Part shown: one piece after another, positions 50,501 to 59,999 of the stretch
Layout of the letters: the number at the start of each line of letters is the position of its first letter
Numbering within the stretch: position 1 is the stretch's first letter
NCBI GenBank assembly: GCA_938014885.1
Contig: CALLQI010000018.1
Location: 558,001-622,000, forward strand
DNA from: an uncultured bacterium
Lineage (GTDB): Bacteria; Planctomycetota; UBA8742; UBA2392
DNA length: 64,000 nucleotides
Reading direction: 5' to 3'
Notes under the pieces: generated by a model
Seen by the model: the letters and a program-made list of their open reading frames with translations, nothing else
What the model was told of the DNA's origin: nothing
The model's database searches: none
Made by a program: the position numbers and the translations under genes

Positions 50501-51197
50501 GCCAGACTTTGCCGGGGCCATGAAACGCGAGCTTCAACGTCACGTCGCGGGCTGCGTCGCTGACCAGCACCGTGGCGACGTAGTAGCCGTAGCCGCTCCA
50601 GCGCGCTTGCTCGTAAAGGTCGATTTCGTCGTCCTGCGGGTCGTGGTGGCGCACGGTCTGCCACGCAAGCCCGCCCCAGGGGCCGTTGGCGCGGGCACTG
50701 AAATCCAGCATCGCCTCAGGCGTGAACGCTTCATCGTGGATCGTGCCGCCGCCTTCCGCGAACGGCCCGATGTAGCTTGCGGTGGTGATGCCCATCCATG
50801 GCTTGCGCTGCTCCTGCCACGCCAGGTCGGTGCTGTAGCGGCGCGCAAGCCTCAGCCACAGTGCCGCGTAGTCGTCGGCCGCGTCACCGCAGGCGGCGAA
50901 GTTGCCGACGCGCAGGCGTTCAAGCATCGCGTACACCGGCCGTGAGCTTGCAAGCTCGTCCAGCCTGCGGCCGATGCGGGACATGGCCACCACTGCGGCG
51001 TCGCCGGCCGGGTCCTTCTCGATTATCGGCAGCAGCTGCGCGACCCAGGCGTCGTAGTCGCCGGAATCGAGCGATTCGTGCGTGAACACCGGCTTCAGTT
51101 GTTCGGCCAGTTTGCGCGCCGCGTCGTTGTCCTGTGCGGACAGGGACATCGCGAAGAACGCGGCAAGCAAGGTCGGCAGCAGCTTCTGGATTCGCAT
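47508..51197 (-). CDS. Secreted TPR / DUF3857 / transglutaminase-like protein lacking the catalytic cysteine
   Basis: The 1229-residue protein has a signal peptide (MRIQKLLPTLLAAFFAMSLSAQ), a long N-terminal sandwich and TPR region (to about 600), a DUF3857 module (VVYADGSSLSYVHTLRKIL) and a transglutaminase-like core. In active relatives the core has GDCKD; here it reads GDREQ with R911 where the nucleophile should be, while the histidine (FEHRLCFV) and aspartate (WINLDRR) are kept. It is therefore probably not a transglutaminase or protease but a binding fold. It lies 13 bp downstream of a related gene that keeps the cysteine, so the two likely form a complex or duplicate pair. Confidence 0.88.
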   Translation of the reverse strand: MRIQKLLPTLLAAFFAMSLSAQDNDAARKLAEQLKPVFTHESLDSGDYDAWVAQLLPIIEKDPAGDAAVVAMSRIGRRLDELASSRPVYAMLERLRVGNFAACGDAADDYAALWLRLARRYSTDLAWQEQRKPWMGITTASYIGPFAEGGGTIHDEAFTPEAMLDFSARANGPWGGLAWQTVRHHDPQDDEIDLYEQARWSGYGYYVATVLVSDAARDVTLKLAFHGPGKVWLNGEYLFNADARRHELPQPLELPASLRRGRNLLLLKISGISQVSIRVRQGGLPVAGVLAQAPQASEPRQAIRTGTPKLAAAPLPRLERVEALAAAATGETRALLCLAAAALSESGTLRTRAALHAESAAAAAPDDAQVQLEFLRMLEYSPLHTSSSRRALRQQVTAGLLAKQPTLYGAVRERAKQLAADEQPVEAINTLRALREAGHDSWRLCLLMAEVYRQENWTAEHTAELRRAHGLNPKSEPVLDDLASSQGSRSDMAGEMRVLAELLALVPGDRETMWSLMNLNVRSGNNADALKFARRIAQQAPGDHFVRRKLAEVLASNGQLKEARAELEQISAQSPHPEEALYDAARLCLRHGDEAAAARYLQQVLAVDDGQHAARRQLQRLKGESDEFWHGLALPLEAVWDYDVDAEQFPRASSVLLLDEMVQVVYADGSSLSYVHTLRKILTQDGVDERGRDRIPGELLVARTIRPDGTILEPITQGGGVVEFPAVEVGCYLETAYVLRADGRPSQTLDGDRFYFMDINLAEPFCISRWVVHAPQSVRIDFMPHNLRADDPGVTISQSSDKGFNTYVFDVRNPRHPEYEVLMPSPLEFIPWVQCIVAHDWRDKGRELADDALPLLRTTPLIEETAGRLTAGISADVDKARAIYTWVNDNFTTEGDAYNAHQALASMAGDREQVFIALCSAAGVKLGFALADASPRYKQAMAEDTPRAHWAFPREQDFEHRLCFVRDAQGRRVWINLDRRLRPFGMLSSRLFEAPFIAWEDGRTELGMLPGGDPEDDRFENRASVALNDDGSAEVEGSITIFGERSYDQKETMRTQPYEDQCTALEEEVAGLLPGFEVSECRFPDLASPDKPLVQGFKGTVRQLASKQGDTMTMELPIERMGPLLSILAGLDKRDHDIVLDFNLHQHDELRIAPPIGWSFAALPEGLEYPTAPLTYSLSFAIEDGELVVRRKLALGPGRLKPFAYPELVEQVKRIKAAEEVKLTLVKQP

Positions 51198-51210
51198 GGG
51201 TGTGGTCCGG

Positions 51211-54200
51211 CTAGCGGGTGAGTTTCAGAACGCGAAGTTCGGCTGCGTCAAAGTCCACCAGCGCGCGGCGGAAAGCGACGTAGTCGGCCACGGGCACAAT
51301 GCCGCCCTGCATGGCGACCTCGCCCGTGATGGTGACGCTTTTGCCGTCAGCGGCCACGGCGGCCGACAGCGACAGCTTCAGGTACTTGCTTTCGGCGCTG
51401 AAGCTCGCGGGCGGGTTGGGGCACTTCATGCCGGCGGGCAGCTTCAGCGTCAGGCTCCACTTCGTGGCATGTGGCGGCGGCAGCAGCAGATCAGCCTTGC
51501 GCGTGGCCAGCGAGGCCAGGGCAGTCTGGCCCCAGCGGCTGGGCGTCAGTGACTGGCGCAGCTCAATCACGCCGTCCTTCTCGGTGTAGGCGTTGGGCAG
51601 CTCGAGCGTAAAGCGAATCTCCGGCGGATTGCGCAGGTCGGCCAGGTCGCTGGCGGTCACCTCAATCACCTTGGCGCCGGGGAAGTGGCGCGAGTATTCA
51701 AGCTCAAGCTGCCGCTTGCGGTCGCCCGGCCTCAGGAAACCGCTGCGCAGTCCGGCGCAGGCGCCGCCTGCTGCTGTGCGCGTGACCTGGATGCGCAGTG
51801 TGCCGCCGCCGATGCACTCGGCCTCGATGGTGTCGATGTCCTGGTTCTGTTCAGGCGTCAGTTGCGGCACGAGCATGCGCACGCCGCCGTCGGGTTTGAC
51901 AACAATGACGTCGGCCCCGGCGTCGTAGCTTGGCAGTTCATCGAATCCGCTGTACGTGGCGGTGCCGTCCACGAACTGCAGCTTGCCGTCGGCGTACTCG
52001 ATGCAGGCGATGGCGTGGTTGAAGTGATGCGGCATCGGCAGCGTGATGTCTTCGCGCCCGCGGAACTCCTCCAGGTTGATGATTACCGGGTAGGCCTTGA
52101 TTCCCGCGATCTCGAGCATCGTGCACAGAAGGATCGCCTTGTCCTTACAGTCGCCGATGCAGCGCGCGAACACGGCCCCGGCCGAGAACGGCTTGTAGCC
52201 GTGGACGCCGAAGTGCCAGTCGGCGTTGTAGCGCACCTGGGTCACGACCCATTCGTACAGTACTCGGGCCTTTTCGTGTTCGGTGGCCAGGCCCGCCGTG
52301 AGCTGCTCGACCTTGCGGGTCATCTCCGGCGTAGGCTGCATCTGCTTGCGGATCAGGTTGTAGTACCAGCGGCCGAAGTCGGCCCAGTTGCCATAGGTGC
52401 TGAGCTGGATCGTGAACGCCCGCTGCTCGGACGGCGGGGCCAGCGGCTCGTTGACCAGCTTGGGGATGTCGGACTTTTCGTAGGTCCAGACGCGGCGGCC
52501 GTTCACTTCGCTTTCGACGCGCCTGGGCGCATCCAGCGTAAGGTATTCGTGGTACTCCTTGCCCGGCGCCAGCACGAAGCAGACGCGTGCATGACGCACC
52601 GGCACGTAATCGGCCAGCACTTCAATCGTGCCGAAGAAGTCGCCAAAGAAGCTGCGTTCGCGATCGGTGACGCGAAAGCGCACGTGCACCACGTCGCCTG
52701 TTTGCAGCGGCGGAAAGCCGGCCGCATAGCGCGAGCGGCGGCCTTCTTCGTATCCGCCGGCGGCGCGCCACACCCGCGCGAACACACAGCGCCCCTGCTG
52801 CCCGCCCCAGGCCGGCACCGGCACGTTCTGCAACCAGCGTCGTCCGTCGTCGTTGCACACGCGGTAGGCCTGCTGCACGTAGCGCGACGTGGTGCCGTCT
52901 TCATTGATCACCGTGATCGTGTCCTGGTACAGCACCTCGTAAGGCTCATTCGGGTCCGGCGGCGTGGCCATGGCCTGCTTGATTCGCGCCTCCATGGCCT
53001 GCTGGCTTTCCTGCAAGGCGGCCTCAAAGGGAGGTTGCGCGCCATCCAGGAATTCCATGTAGCGCTCAATGTCTTCGCGTTTGGGGTTGGCGGTCAGTGC
53101 CTCTCGCAATGCATTCAGCGACAGTTCGTGCAATTCGGCGGCGCGGGCGGGCTCGGCGTAGGCCCAATCGGCGTACAGGCGACCCAGTTGCTCGAGCAGC
53201 GCGTCGTCGCGGGGGGCGATCGTGAGTGCCTTGCCGAGCGAGTCGGCGGCAGCCTTGAAGTCGCCCGCGTGTTCGTGGCCCTCGGCAATACGCGCGTGCG
53301 ACCATGTGTCGAAGGGGTCAAGGCCTTGCAGCTTGCGCGCGTGCTCAAGCGCCAGTTTCAGGTCGCCGCGCTGCACCGCGCGCTCAACCACGCGTTCAAG
53401 CGAGTACCGGTCGGACTGGTCGCGCTGGATTGCCTGCTCAAACAGCTTGTTCGAAGTCGCGTAGTCGCCGCGCTGCCCGGCGTAGTATGCGCTGTAGCGC
53501 AGCACGCGCGCGTCGTCGGGGTACAGCTTCAGCATGGCCGCCAGCTCGCGCTCGGCTTCCATATCCAGCCCCTTCATCTGCACCACGCGCGACGCGAACA
53601 CCCGGGCCTCAGACCAATGCGGTGCCAGCTTGATCGCCAGCGACGCGTATTCGTCGGCCTGCTTCGGGTTGGCAAACGTGCCGGTGTAGTAGTAGCTGAG
53701 TTCAAGCGCGCTGCGCGCGGCCTGCGGGTCCAGCGTCAGGCATTGCTGCAGCAGTTCGCGCCGCTGGTTCTCTTCGCGGCCGGCGGCGACGCTTGTCGTG
53801 CTGCGGTTGGCCCACGCTGCGAGATAGCGCAGCGCGGAACCTTCGGCGTTGTGGGCGGCGCGGTCGCCTTCCGGCACCTGTTGCAGATGCTCGTCGTAGG
53901 CGGCCAGCACGTCCTGCATCTGCCGCTTCGGTGCGGCCGTGTTCACGTCCAGGCGCGGGTACAGCATTTCCAGCATCACGCGCCGCGCGAGTTCGGCCGC
54001 TGATTCGAACGGCTGCTGGGGTGCCTTGGCGGCTTTGAAGGTGAAGGGTTCCGGTGCGGGAATCTCGGCGCGTTCGTCAGCGGCGGCCTCGCGGAACTTG
54101 GGCCCAGACAGGCGCAGCCGCACGCGCCAGTCGTTTTCGGCCACGCCGCTTTTCACGATCAGGGTGTTCCAGCCCGCGTTGAGTTGCAGCGTCGTCTGGT

Positions 54201-55026
54201 CCTGGTCGAAGCCGAAGGCGCGCTCTTCAAGCGATTCGAACACGGGTATACCCAACGGCGAATCACCCTCGTAGGCGTCGGTGTCGGAATCAACTGCCAG
54301 GCGGCCGAGGTGCCACACGCGGATGTCGCCGGTGCTGCCGACCAGCAGCGCTGCCTCGACGGCTTCCGCCACGTGTACGCTGGTGGTGAGGTACGCCACG
54401 GCCTCGGTATTCGGGCGCAGCATCGCGCCCAGGTTGATTTCGCCGGCCAGCGGCCTCACGGGTAGCTCGCGCCAGGTCACGGTCTGGCCGTCTTTGCCTG
54501 CGTACTCGGCGGCGAGGTTGAATTCCGTTTCGGGCTCGAGCACGTCTTCAAAGCCCTGGCCGCGGTCGTTGGCAAAGGGCCCCAGCACGGCCCAGCGCGT
54601 CAACATGCCCAGCGCACCCGCGTGTCCGTGGATCGGCCCCATATCGCCGGCCCGCTTGAGGGCTTCGATCAGCTCTAGACGCGCGAAGTCAGATTCCGGG
54701 GCTGCCCGGTCTTTGACCACGTCACCCAGCAGTTTTGCGGCCGCCTTGTGCCAGCCCAGCTCAATCGCGCTGCGTGTGAGCAGCCCCAGCGCGACACGGA
54801 ACTGGTCGCCGGCGCATACAGGGTCTTCGAGCATCGCTGAGGCAGCCTCGTAGCAGGCCTTGTGGTCGGCGCGCAGCCAGTGCTGCCACAGCGCCACCTC
54901 GCGCGCGTCAAGCACCAGCGGCTTGGCCGCTTGCGGGGTTTCAGGCGGTGTCTGCTGGGCCGGTGCGCTGACTTGAAGGCACAGCAGCGCGGCCAGTACG
55001 AAGGCGGGCAAGGCAATTCGTTTCAT
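51211..55026 (-). CDS. Secreted TPR / DUF3857 / transglutaminase-like protein
   Basis: The 1271-residue protein starts at ATG 55026 with a signal peptide (MKRIALPAFVLAALLCLQVSAPAQ). It has the same architecture as its downstream neighbour: N-terminal repeats, TPR helices (about 380-650), DUF3857 (SRYVQQAYRVCNDDG) and transglutaminase core, here with intact IGDCKDKA (C960), HFNHAIACIE and FVDGTATYS, giving the Cys-His-Asp triad. Crosslinking, deamidation or peptide-bond activity in the periplasm is possible. The frame extends upstream past the rsmD region but without support. It follows rsmD by 85 bp. Confidence 0.9.
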   Translation of the reverse strand: MKRIALPAFVLAALLCLQVSAPAQQTPPETPQAAKPLVLDAREVALWQHWLRADHKACYEAASAMLEDPVCAGDQFRVALGLLTRSAIELGWHKAAAKLLGDVVKDRAAPESDFARLELIEALKRAGDMGPIHGHAGALGMLTRWAVLGPFANDRGQGFEDVLEPETEFNLAAEYAGKDGQTVTWRELPVRPLAGEINLGAMLRPNTEAVAYLTTSVHVAEAVEAALLVGSTGDIRVWHLGRLAVDSDTDAYEGDSPLGIPVFESLEERAFGFDQDQTTLQLNAGWNTLIVKSGVAENDWRVRLRLSGPKFREAAADERAEIPAPEPFTFKAAKAPQQPFESAAELARRVMLEMLYPRLDVNTAAPKRQMQDVLAAYDEHLQQVPEGDRAAHNAEGSALRYLAAWANRSTTSVAAGREENQRRELLQQCLTLDPQAARSALELSYYYTGTFANPKQADEYASLAIKLAPHWSEARVFASRVVQMKGLDMEAERELAAMLKLYPDDARVLRYSAYYAGQRGDYATSNKLFEQAIQRDQSDRYSLERVVERAVQRGDLKLALEHARKLQGLDPFDTWSHARIAEGHEHAGDFKAAADSLGKALTIAPRDDALLEQLGRLYADWAYAEPARAAELHELSLNALREALTANPKREDIERYMEFLDGAQPPFEAALQESQQAMEARIKQAMATPPDPNEPYEVLYQDTITVINEDGTTSRYVQQAYRVCNDDGRRWLQNVPVPAWGGQQGRCVFARVWRAAGGYEEGRRSRYAAGFPPLQTGDVVHVRFRVTDRERSFFGDFFGTIEVLADYVPVRHARVCFVLAPGKEYHEYLTLDAPRRVESEVNGRRVWTYEKSDIPKLVNEPLAPPSEQRAFTIQLSTYGNWADFGRWYYNLIRKQMQPTPEMTRKVEQLTAGLATEHEKARVLYEWVVTQVRYNADWHFGVHGYKPFSAGAVFARCIGDCKDKAILLCTMLEIAGIKAYPVIINLEEFRGREDITLPMPHHFNHAIACIEYADGKLQFVDGTATYSGFDELPSYDAGADVIVVKPDGGVRMLVPQLTPEQNQDIDTIEAECIGGGTLRIQVTRTAAGGACAGLRSGFLRPGDRKRQLELEYSRHFPGAKVIEVTASDLADLRNPPEIRFTLELPNAYTEKDGVIELRQSLTPSRWGQTALASLATRKADLLLPPPHATKWSLTLKLPAGMKCPNPPASFSAESKYLKLSLSAAVAADGKSVTITGEVAMQGGIVPVADYVAFRRALVDFDAAELRVLKLTR

Positions 55027-55111
55027 GGGTTCACCAGCCTTACAATACGTTTGCCGCGCGCTGTGTGGGCGCGGAAAGGCCGGTTTGCTCAGCGTTAGCA
55101 CAGAGGCGGAA

Positions 55112-55741
55112 TCAGGCCGGTTGCAGCAGAGTGAAGCCCACATTGCCGTGCTCTCGGCGGTCGGCCACGGCCAGGGCACCCAGATCAGCCGGGAACTCAA
55201 GCCGGCCGGGGTGCCCGATCGCGACCAGCAGTGCCGGCTGCCACAGCGGGGTTTCGTGCAGCGTCGCCAACCAGGGCCAGAACGGGCCTTCCGGGTCTTC
55301 GATCATCGCGTGGGGGGGGTCCAGCAGCACGATGTCGGCGGGCGCGTGCGGCAATGGCTTGGCACCGGGCCTAACCAGGTCAAAGATGCTGCCGCGAAAC
55401 AACATGCTGCGCGAGGCCACACCAAGGCTGTCGATATTGCCCTGCACCACGCGGGCATGGCGCGCGTCGCGTTCAAGGAACACGCAGAACTTCGCGCCGC
55501 GGCTGATGCACTCAAGCCCCAGCAGGCCCGAGCCCGCAAAGCAGTCCCACACCACGGCACCTTGCAAACGCTGGTGCAGCACGTTCAGCATTGACTCGCG
55601 CGTGCGCGAGAGCATCGGCCTCACGTCGCCGGTCTGCGGGCAGTCCACCATGCGGCCGCGGAACTCGCCGCTGCCGAGGCGCACACGACCGTCGTACTCG
55701 CGGCGTTCGTCTTTGGGCGGCTTGGGCCGGTGTCTTGGCAT
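55112..55741 (-). CDS. rsmD: 16S rRNA (guanine966-N2)-methyltransferase RsmD-like
   Basis: The 209-residue SAM-dependent methyltransferase has the RsmD pattern: an N-terminal RPMLSRTRESMLNVL segment, the SAM-binding DCFAGSGLLGLECISRGA motif and the catalytic LLDPPHA motif (the DPPY position carries histidine). It would methylate G966 of 16S rRNA. The start ATG shares its A with the stop TGA of the upstream AsmA-like gene (TGATG), so translation is coupled. The pairing with an envelope protein is unusual. Confidence 0.87.
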   Translation of the reverse strand: MPRHRPKPPKDERREYDGRVRLGSGEFRGRMVDCPQTGDVRPMLSRTRESMLNVLHQRLQGAVVWDCFAGSGLLGLECISRGAKFCVFLERDARHARVVQGNIDSLGVASRSMLFRGSIFDLVRPGAKPLPHAPADIVLLDPPHAMIEDPEGPFWPWLATLHETPLWQPALLVAIGHPGRLEFPADLGALAVADRREHGNVGFTLLQPA

Positions 55742-58700
55742 CAGCGGCCCCTGGGCCGGCGCGGGAACTCGTCGCGGATCTGCTCCAGCTCGTCCTGGCT
55801 CAGGCTGAAGGGCTGCACGTCGGGCGCGTTGAGCGTGCCTGTTACGTACAGCGGGAACAAGATCTGCTTCAGCAGGTCCAGAACCTGCTGCACAATCGGC
55901 AGCGGGATGGGCGCTCGCGGAGCCAGCGTAAAGAACAGCTTCATGCGCATTTGTGTGGTGTCATAGTCAATGTAATTGGCGTCATCGCCGCCGAAGGTTT
56001 CCACACGGGCGCTGTCACTGATGAAGTCCATCTCGCGGATCGTGATGCGGTCCGGGCCCAGCCAGAAGAACACGTGGCCTTCGTCAAAGTTCTGCTCACC
56101 CCCGGTCACGCGCGCGATCACGTCAAACAGCGGTACCGGGGCCAGCTTGCAAGTGTTGCGCTTGGGGTCGCTGCTGGTGCGGTCAAAGGGCTGCACGTCG
56201 ATACGGCCACTTCCGATCTGGCCCAGTGAGTCCGGCCGCGAGTGAAACTGGATTTCGGCGTCCAGCGCACCTGCAAGCTCGCCGGCCTTGGGGAATGCGG
56301 TCTTGCCCAGCATTTCCAGGTCGGCGGCGCGGACCTTCAACTCACCGGTGTAGTCCTCGCCTTCGGTGCCGAAACGGCCTTCCACCCAGCCGTCGTAGAA
56401 TTCGCCGCGCAGGTTGGGGAATTCAAGTCGGTCGCCGAAGTACTGGATGCTGCTGGTGACGTCATTGAAGCGCGCGTCTTTGAAGAATATCTCCTTCACA
56501 AAGACCGTTCCGTTGCTGCGTTGCTCTTCGCCTTGCAGCGTGCCCTCAAAGTCAAAGCGCGCGGTCATGTTGTCGAAGTGCAGGCCAACGTCCACGTCCG
56601 TCTCGTAACAATCCAGGCTGACTTCGTAGTGCATGATTGCGTCGTCGCCCGAAAGCTCGAGGTCAAGGTCGAACAGACCCTGCGGGTTCAGACGCTCAAA
56701 GTTATCGCGAAGACCTTCAGGCAACGCGCGCTTCAACAAAGGCGATTCCTGGAATTGCATCTGGCGGACACTAAGAGTCAGCGCCCAGCCCGCAGCCTCA
56801 CTGTAAGAGGCATTGTGAAGCGTGAAGGTGCCGCTTTCCACGCGGCCGGTCACGTTGCGCAGGCTTACGTCCGTGCCGTCGATGATTACGGTGCCGTACA
56901 ATTCTGTGATCGGGTACGGGAATTTCTCGAAGTTGATGCTCGGCCCCTCAAGCTCAAGTTCAAAGCGCCAGAACATCTCGCCGGTGGCGTCGCTGACCAG
57001 CCGACCGTTCACACCAAAGGTGCCCTGCAGCCGCAGACTTTCCATGAATCGCACGATCGCCGGCGTCTCAGTCTGGCCGGGGTCAGCGAACACTTTGGTC
57101 AGCGCGTTGGACAACGCCGAGTCGGCGGGCACTCGCGTTGCCACGATGTGAAGGTCCACAATCGGCATCACGTCTTCTGCGACGGGGTCTTCGGCGGCTT
57201 CGCCCTTGCCCGCCGCGGCATAGGGCACAAGGATGTGGCCGTTGACCGTGATGCGGCTCTTTTCGTTGGTAACGGAATCAAAGCTGCCGTGGCCGGAAAG
57301 TTGACGCACGGTCACTTCCACCCGGTCATCCGTAACGCTGACAAACAGACGCCCCACAACGTCGGTGATCACGTAGGGGAACCCGTCAAAGCGCAGGCTG
57401 CCGCTGCGGTCGCCGGTGCCGGCGATAAATGAGATGTCGGCCTTGGTGAAGTCAGCCACGCCGGTATCGCGCCGCCCGGTCACTTTCATGCTGACGAAGC
57501 CGCGTGGCTCAAAGCGCGCGAGCACCGTGCCGATGGCCGGCGGCACTACCCTTTGCAGTTCCGGCCGCACTTCAAAGTCGTCGCTTTCGACGGTGAATGA
57601 AGGAATGCCGTTGTCGCGCACGTTCATCGAAATCAGCACCGGGTTGTCGGCCAGGCGGCCGCGCAGGCTGATCAGGTCCACCGCGCCGTTCTGGCTGCGC
57701 ACACGCAGGTTGCCGCTGATTTCGCGAAAGCGCATCGGCTCAGGCGCATCAGGGAACTGGTACTGCGCCGCGATGTTGCGCGCAATTAGCGTGAAGTCAA
57801 AGTTCACTTCGCCGTCACCCGTCGGCATCACTTCCACTTCGGCGCGCTGGATATCGACCTTGCCTTGCGGGCTGTAGGGTGCCACGGCCTCGCGCACTGC
57901 GGGCGGCAGGCGATCCATGAATTCGCGGTTGAAGTCCACGCCTTCACTTTCGAGCTTCAGCGTCAGCTTGGGCTGCTGCCCGGCCCCGGTGTCGTCGATG
58001 TACACGGCGTGTGCCCACACGCGCTCTGAGGGCGAGGAAAGCACGCCGGTCAGGCCGCGCCTTGCGTATGCCGTAAGCCCCTCCGAATCGCCAAGCCCAC
58101 GTGCCTCAAGCTCTTCGGGGGTGTAGCCGCGCACTTCATAGCGGCCGGGGCGCCCTGGCTGCGAGCTTCCCTCGACTACGCCATAGGCACTGTGCAGCGG
58201 AATCGGGAAGCCCTGCTGCCCTTGCTCAGGCAAGCCCGTGAAGCAGGCCGTCGCGTCGCGCACGAATACTTTGAAGTTCATCGTTTCTTCGACGGTGCGC
58301 TTGCCGTTGATCGGGTCGATGCCCTTGACCTCAAGCTGCAGGCGCAATTCAAAGTCGGCCAGACCCATTGGCGTGAAGCCGCGGCACACGAAGGCAAACA
58401 CCGGGTCCAGGTCAGGGTACAGCGTCGCGCCTTCCCACGGCCTTGGGCCGCCCCACTCAGGGTACCCGATCTCGGGCAGGCCGGTGATGATGCTGGGCAT
58501 AATGTGCCGGCGCGGGTCCCACTGGTCTTCAGGCCAGGGCATGCCGGTCTCGTAGTCCATGGCGTTTTCGCGCTGCAGGCGCGAGGGCAGCATCGCCTTG
58601 CGGAACTTTTCGTCGATCAGCAGGTCTTTGATGTCCACCGTAACCTGCACGATTTCAGCCGACGTGCCGATGCCGGTCACGTCAGCCTTCACACGCACGT

Positions 58701-59796
58701 CGGCGCTGTCGCGGCGGCCCACCGCGTCTACGACGATGTTGTTGTTGCGCACGCGGATGTCGGCCGTCACGTCATCCACGCGCAGCGGGAAGCCCACGAA
58801 ACAGATTGACCCGGCCGTCGCGTCAAGCTCGGCCGTGAATTCAAGGTCTTTGCCCGGCTCAATCACCAGCCGCGCGTCAAAGAAAAGGTCGGCGTCGATC
58901 TGGAATTGCTCGACCGTGCGCCGCACGTCCGGTGCCAGCACCGACGCGTATTGCCGGTTGAAGCGCTGCATGCGCGCCGTGCGGAAGATGACATCCACGC
59001 GCTCACCGTTGCGGCCGACGCTTCCGCCCAGCTCAAACTTCCCGAAGTGATCGCTGGCCGCGTCGCCGCCGATCGAGAACGCATCGCGGTCTTCGTCAGA
59101 GGGCACCAGCCGCAGGTTGCGCAGCGCCACGGCGTACCAGTCGGCGACCTTGGCCCCCGGGGCCAGGGTTTGTTCTTCCGGCGGGATCAGGATGCCGTCG
59201 GCGCGCAGGTTGACTTGCGCAAGCGAGCCTGGCCCCATCGTGATCTGCGGCAGCGCCGGCGTTTCACCACCGCCGCCGCCCGTACGGAACAAGTCCTGGT
59301 CAAGCCAGCGCCCCTTGTGGATGTTGAAGTACATCGTGAGGCCGTCCGGAAAGTCCACCGACGTCACCGGCAGTGCGGGCAAGCGCTTCAGGTCATAGTG
59401 CACGACCACGCTGGGCACGGTAAGGAAGTCATAGCGCAAGGGATCGCGCTCAGGGTGCGGGGTGTCACCGGCGCGCCGTGTGACGCGCATGTTGGTGTAA
59501 CGGATACTGCCGGTCAGGGTGATGCTGGGGCCGTCAAAGTGCGTCAGTTCTTCGTCCCAAGTGACAGCGGCCAACCGGGTGTCGAACACCATGTCGGCTA
59601 CTTCGTGCAGGATGCGGTTGCCTGAATCGCGGTTGCCCAGGGCCTGCAACACGGCAAAGGGCAGCACCACAAGAAAGAGGAAGGCCACCAGCACCATGCG
59701 AAAGAAGCCACGACGGAACGCGCGGCCCAAAAAGCCACGGGCCAGGGTACCAACCCCCGTGCGCAGCTTGCGTCTGGTCTCAGCAGGCAATGCCAT
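55741..59796 (-). CDS. Giant AsmA/YhdP-like envelope protein
   Basis: The 1351-residue protein starts at ATG 59796; an N-terminal membrane helix (about residues 32-54) anchors it and the rest should be periplasmic. The body is made of repetitive beta-strand modules with many D-x-T/N-G turns and the closing segment QILFPLYVTGTLNAPDVQPF, the C-terminal signature seen in AsmA-like and TamB/YhdP-like proteins that move phospholipids to the outer membrane as long hydrophobic grooves. Glycine/proline interruptions separate the modules. It heads the minus-strand run that includes rsmD and the two transglutaminase-like genes. Confidence 0.85.
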   Translation of the reverse strand: MALPAETRRKLRTGVGTLARGFLGRAFRRGFFRMVLVAFLFLVVLPFAVLQALGNRDSGNRILHEVADMVFDTRLAAVTWDEELTHFDGPSITLTGSIRYTNMRVTRRAGDTPHPERDPLRYDFLTVPSVVVHYDLKRLPALPVTSVDFPDGLTMYFNIHKGRWLDQDLFRTGGGGGETPALPQITMGPGSLAQVNLRADGILIPPEEQTLAPGAKVADWYAVALRNLRLVPSDEDRDAFSIGGDAASDHFGKFELGGSVGRNGERVDVIFRTARMQRFNRQYASVLAPDVRRTVEQFQIDADLFFDARLVIEPGKDLEFTAELDATAGSICFVGFPLRVDDVTADIRVRNNNIVVDAVGRRDSADVRVKADVTGIGTSAEIVQVTVDIKDLLIDEKFRKAMLPSRLQRENAMDYETGMPWPEDQWDPRRHIMPSIITGLPEIGYPEWGGPRPWEGATLYPDLDPVFAFVCRGFTPMGLADFELRLQLEVKGIDPINGKRTVEETMNFKVFVRDATACFTGLPEQGQQGFPIPLHSAYGVVEGSSQPGRPGRYEVRGYTPEELEARGLGDSEGLTAYARRGLTGVLSSPSERVWAHAVYIDDTGAGQQPKLTLKLESEGVDFNREFMDRLPPAVREAVAPYSPQGKVDIQRAEVEVMPTGDGEVNFDFTLIARNIAAQYQFPDAPEPMRFREISGNLRVRSQNGAVDLISLRGRLADNPVLISMNVRDNGIPSFTVESDDFEVRPELQRVVPPAIGTVLARFEPRGFVSMKVTGRRDTGVADFTKADISFIAGTGDRSGSLRFDGFPYVITDVVGRLFVSVTDDRVEVTVRQLSGHGSFDSVTNEKSRITVNGHILVPYAAAGKGEAAEDPVAEDVMPIVDLHIVATRVPADSALSNALTKVFADPGQTETPAIVRFMESLRLQGTFGVNGRLVSDATGEMFWRFELELEGPSINFEKFPYPITELYGTVIIDGTDVSLRNVTGRVESGTFTLHNASYSEAAGWALTLSVRQMQFQESPLLKRALPEGLRDNFERLNPQGLFDLDLELSGDDAIMHYEVSLDCYETDVDVGLHFDNMTARFDFEGTLQGEEQRSNGTVFVKEIFFKDARFNDVTSSIQYFGDRLEFPNLRGEFYDGWVEGRFGTEGEDYTGELKVRAADLEMLGKTAFPKAGELAGALDAEIQFHSRPDSLGQIGSGRIDVQPFDRTSSDPKRNTCKLAPVPLFDVIARVTGGEQNFDEGHVFFWLGPDRITIREMDFISDSARVETFGGDDANYIDYDTTQMRMKLFFTLAPRAPIPLPIVQQVLDLLKQILFPLYVTGTLNAPDVQPFSLSQDELEQIRDEFPRRPRGR

Positions 59797-59999
59797 CCCC
59801 GCCAACTTAGCAAAGAAACCCGAAGTCGGGCACAAGCAGGATGGCTACGGTTGGTACCAAAGCGACCCACGGCACCCGGCGCGCGGCACTCTTCTTAGTG
59901 TCCACAAAGTTTCCTTCGCATTCCGGATCGGAAACTCGTCTAATACTGGGGTCGGTAACGTCGCGATTGTGGGTGCGGCGCAGCAACCAGGATGAACAC
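59797..59999. promoter_or_regulatory. Divergent promoter region with a short palindrome
   Basis: The 203-bp gap separates the divergent AsmA-like and HEAT-repeat genes. TTCCG-GAT-CGGAA at 59921-59933 is a perfect short inverted repeat and could be an operator; TAATAC (59941-59946) is a possible -10 element for the plus gene. Neither is secure. Confidence 0.35.
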
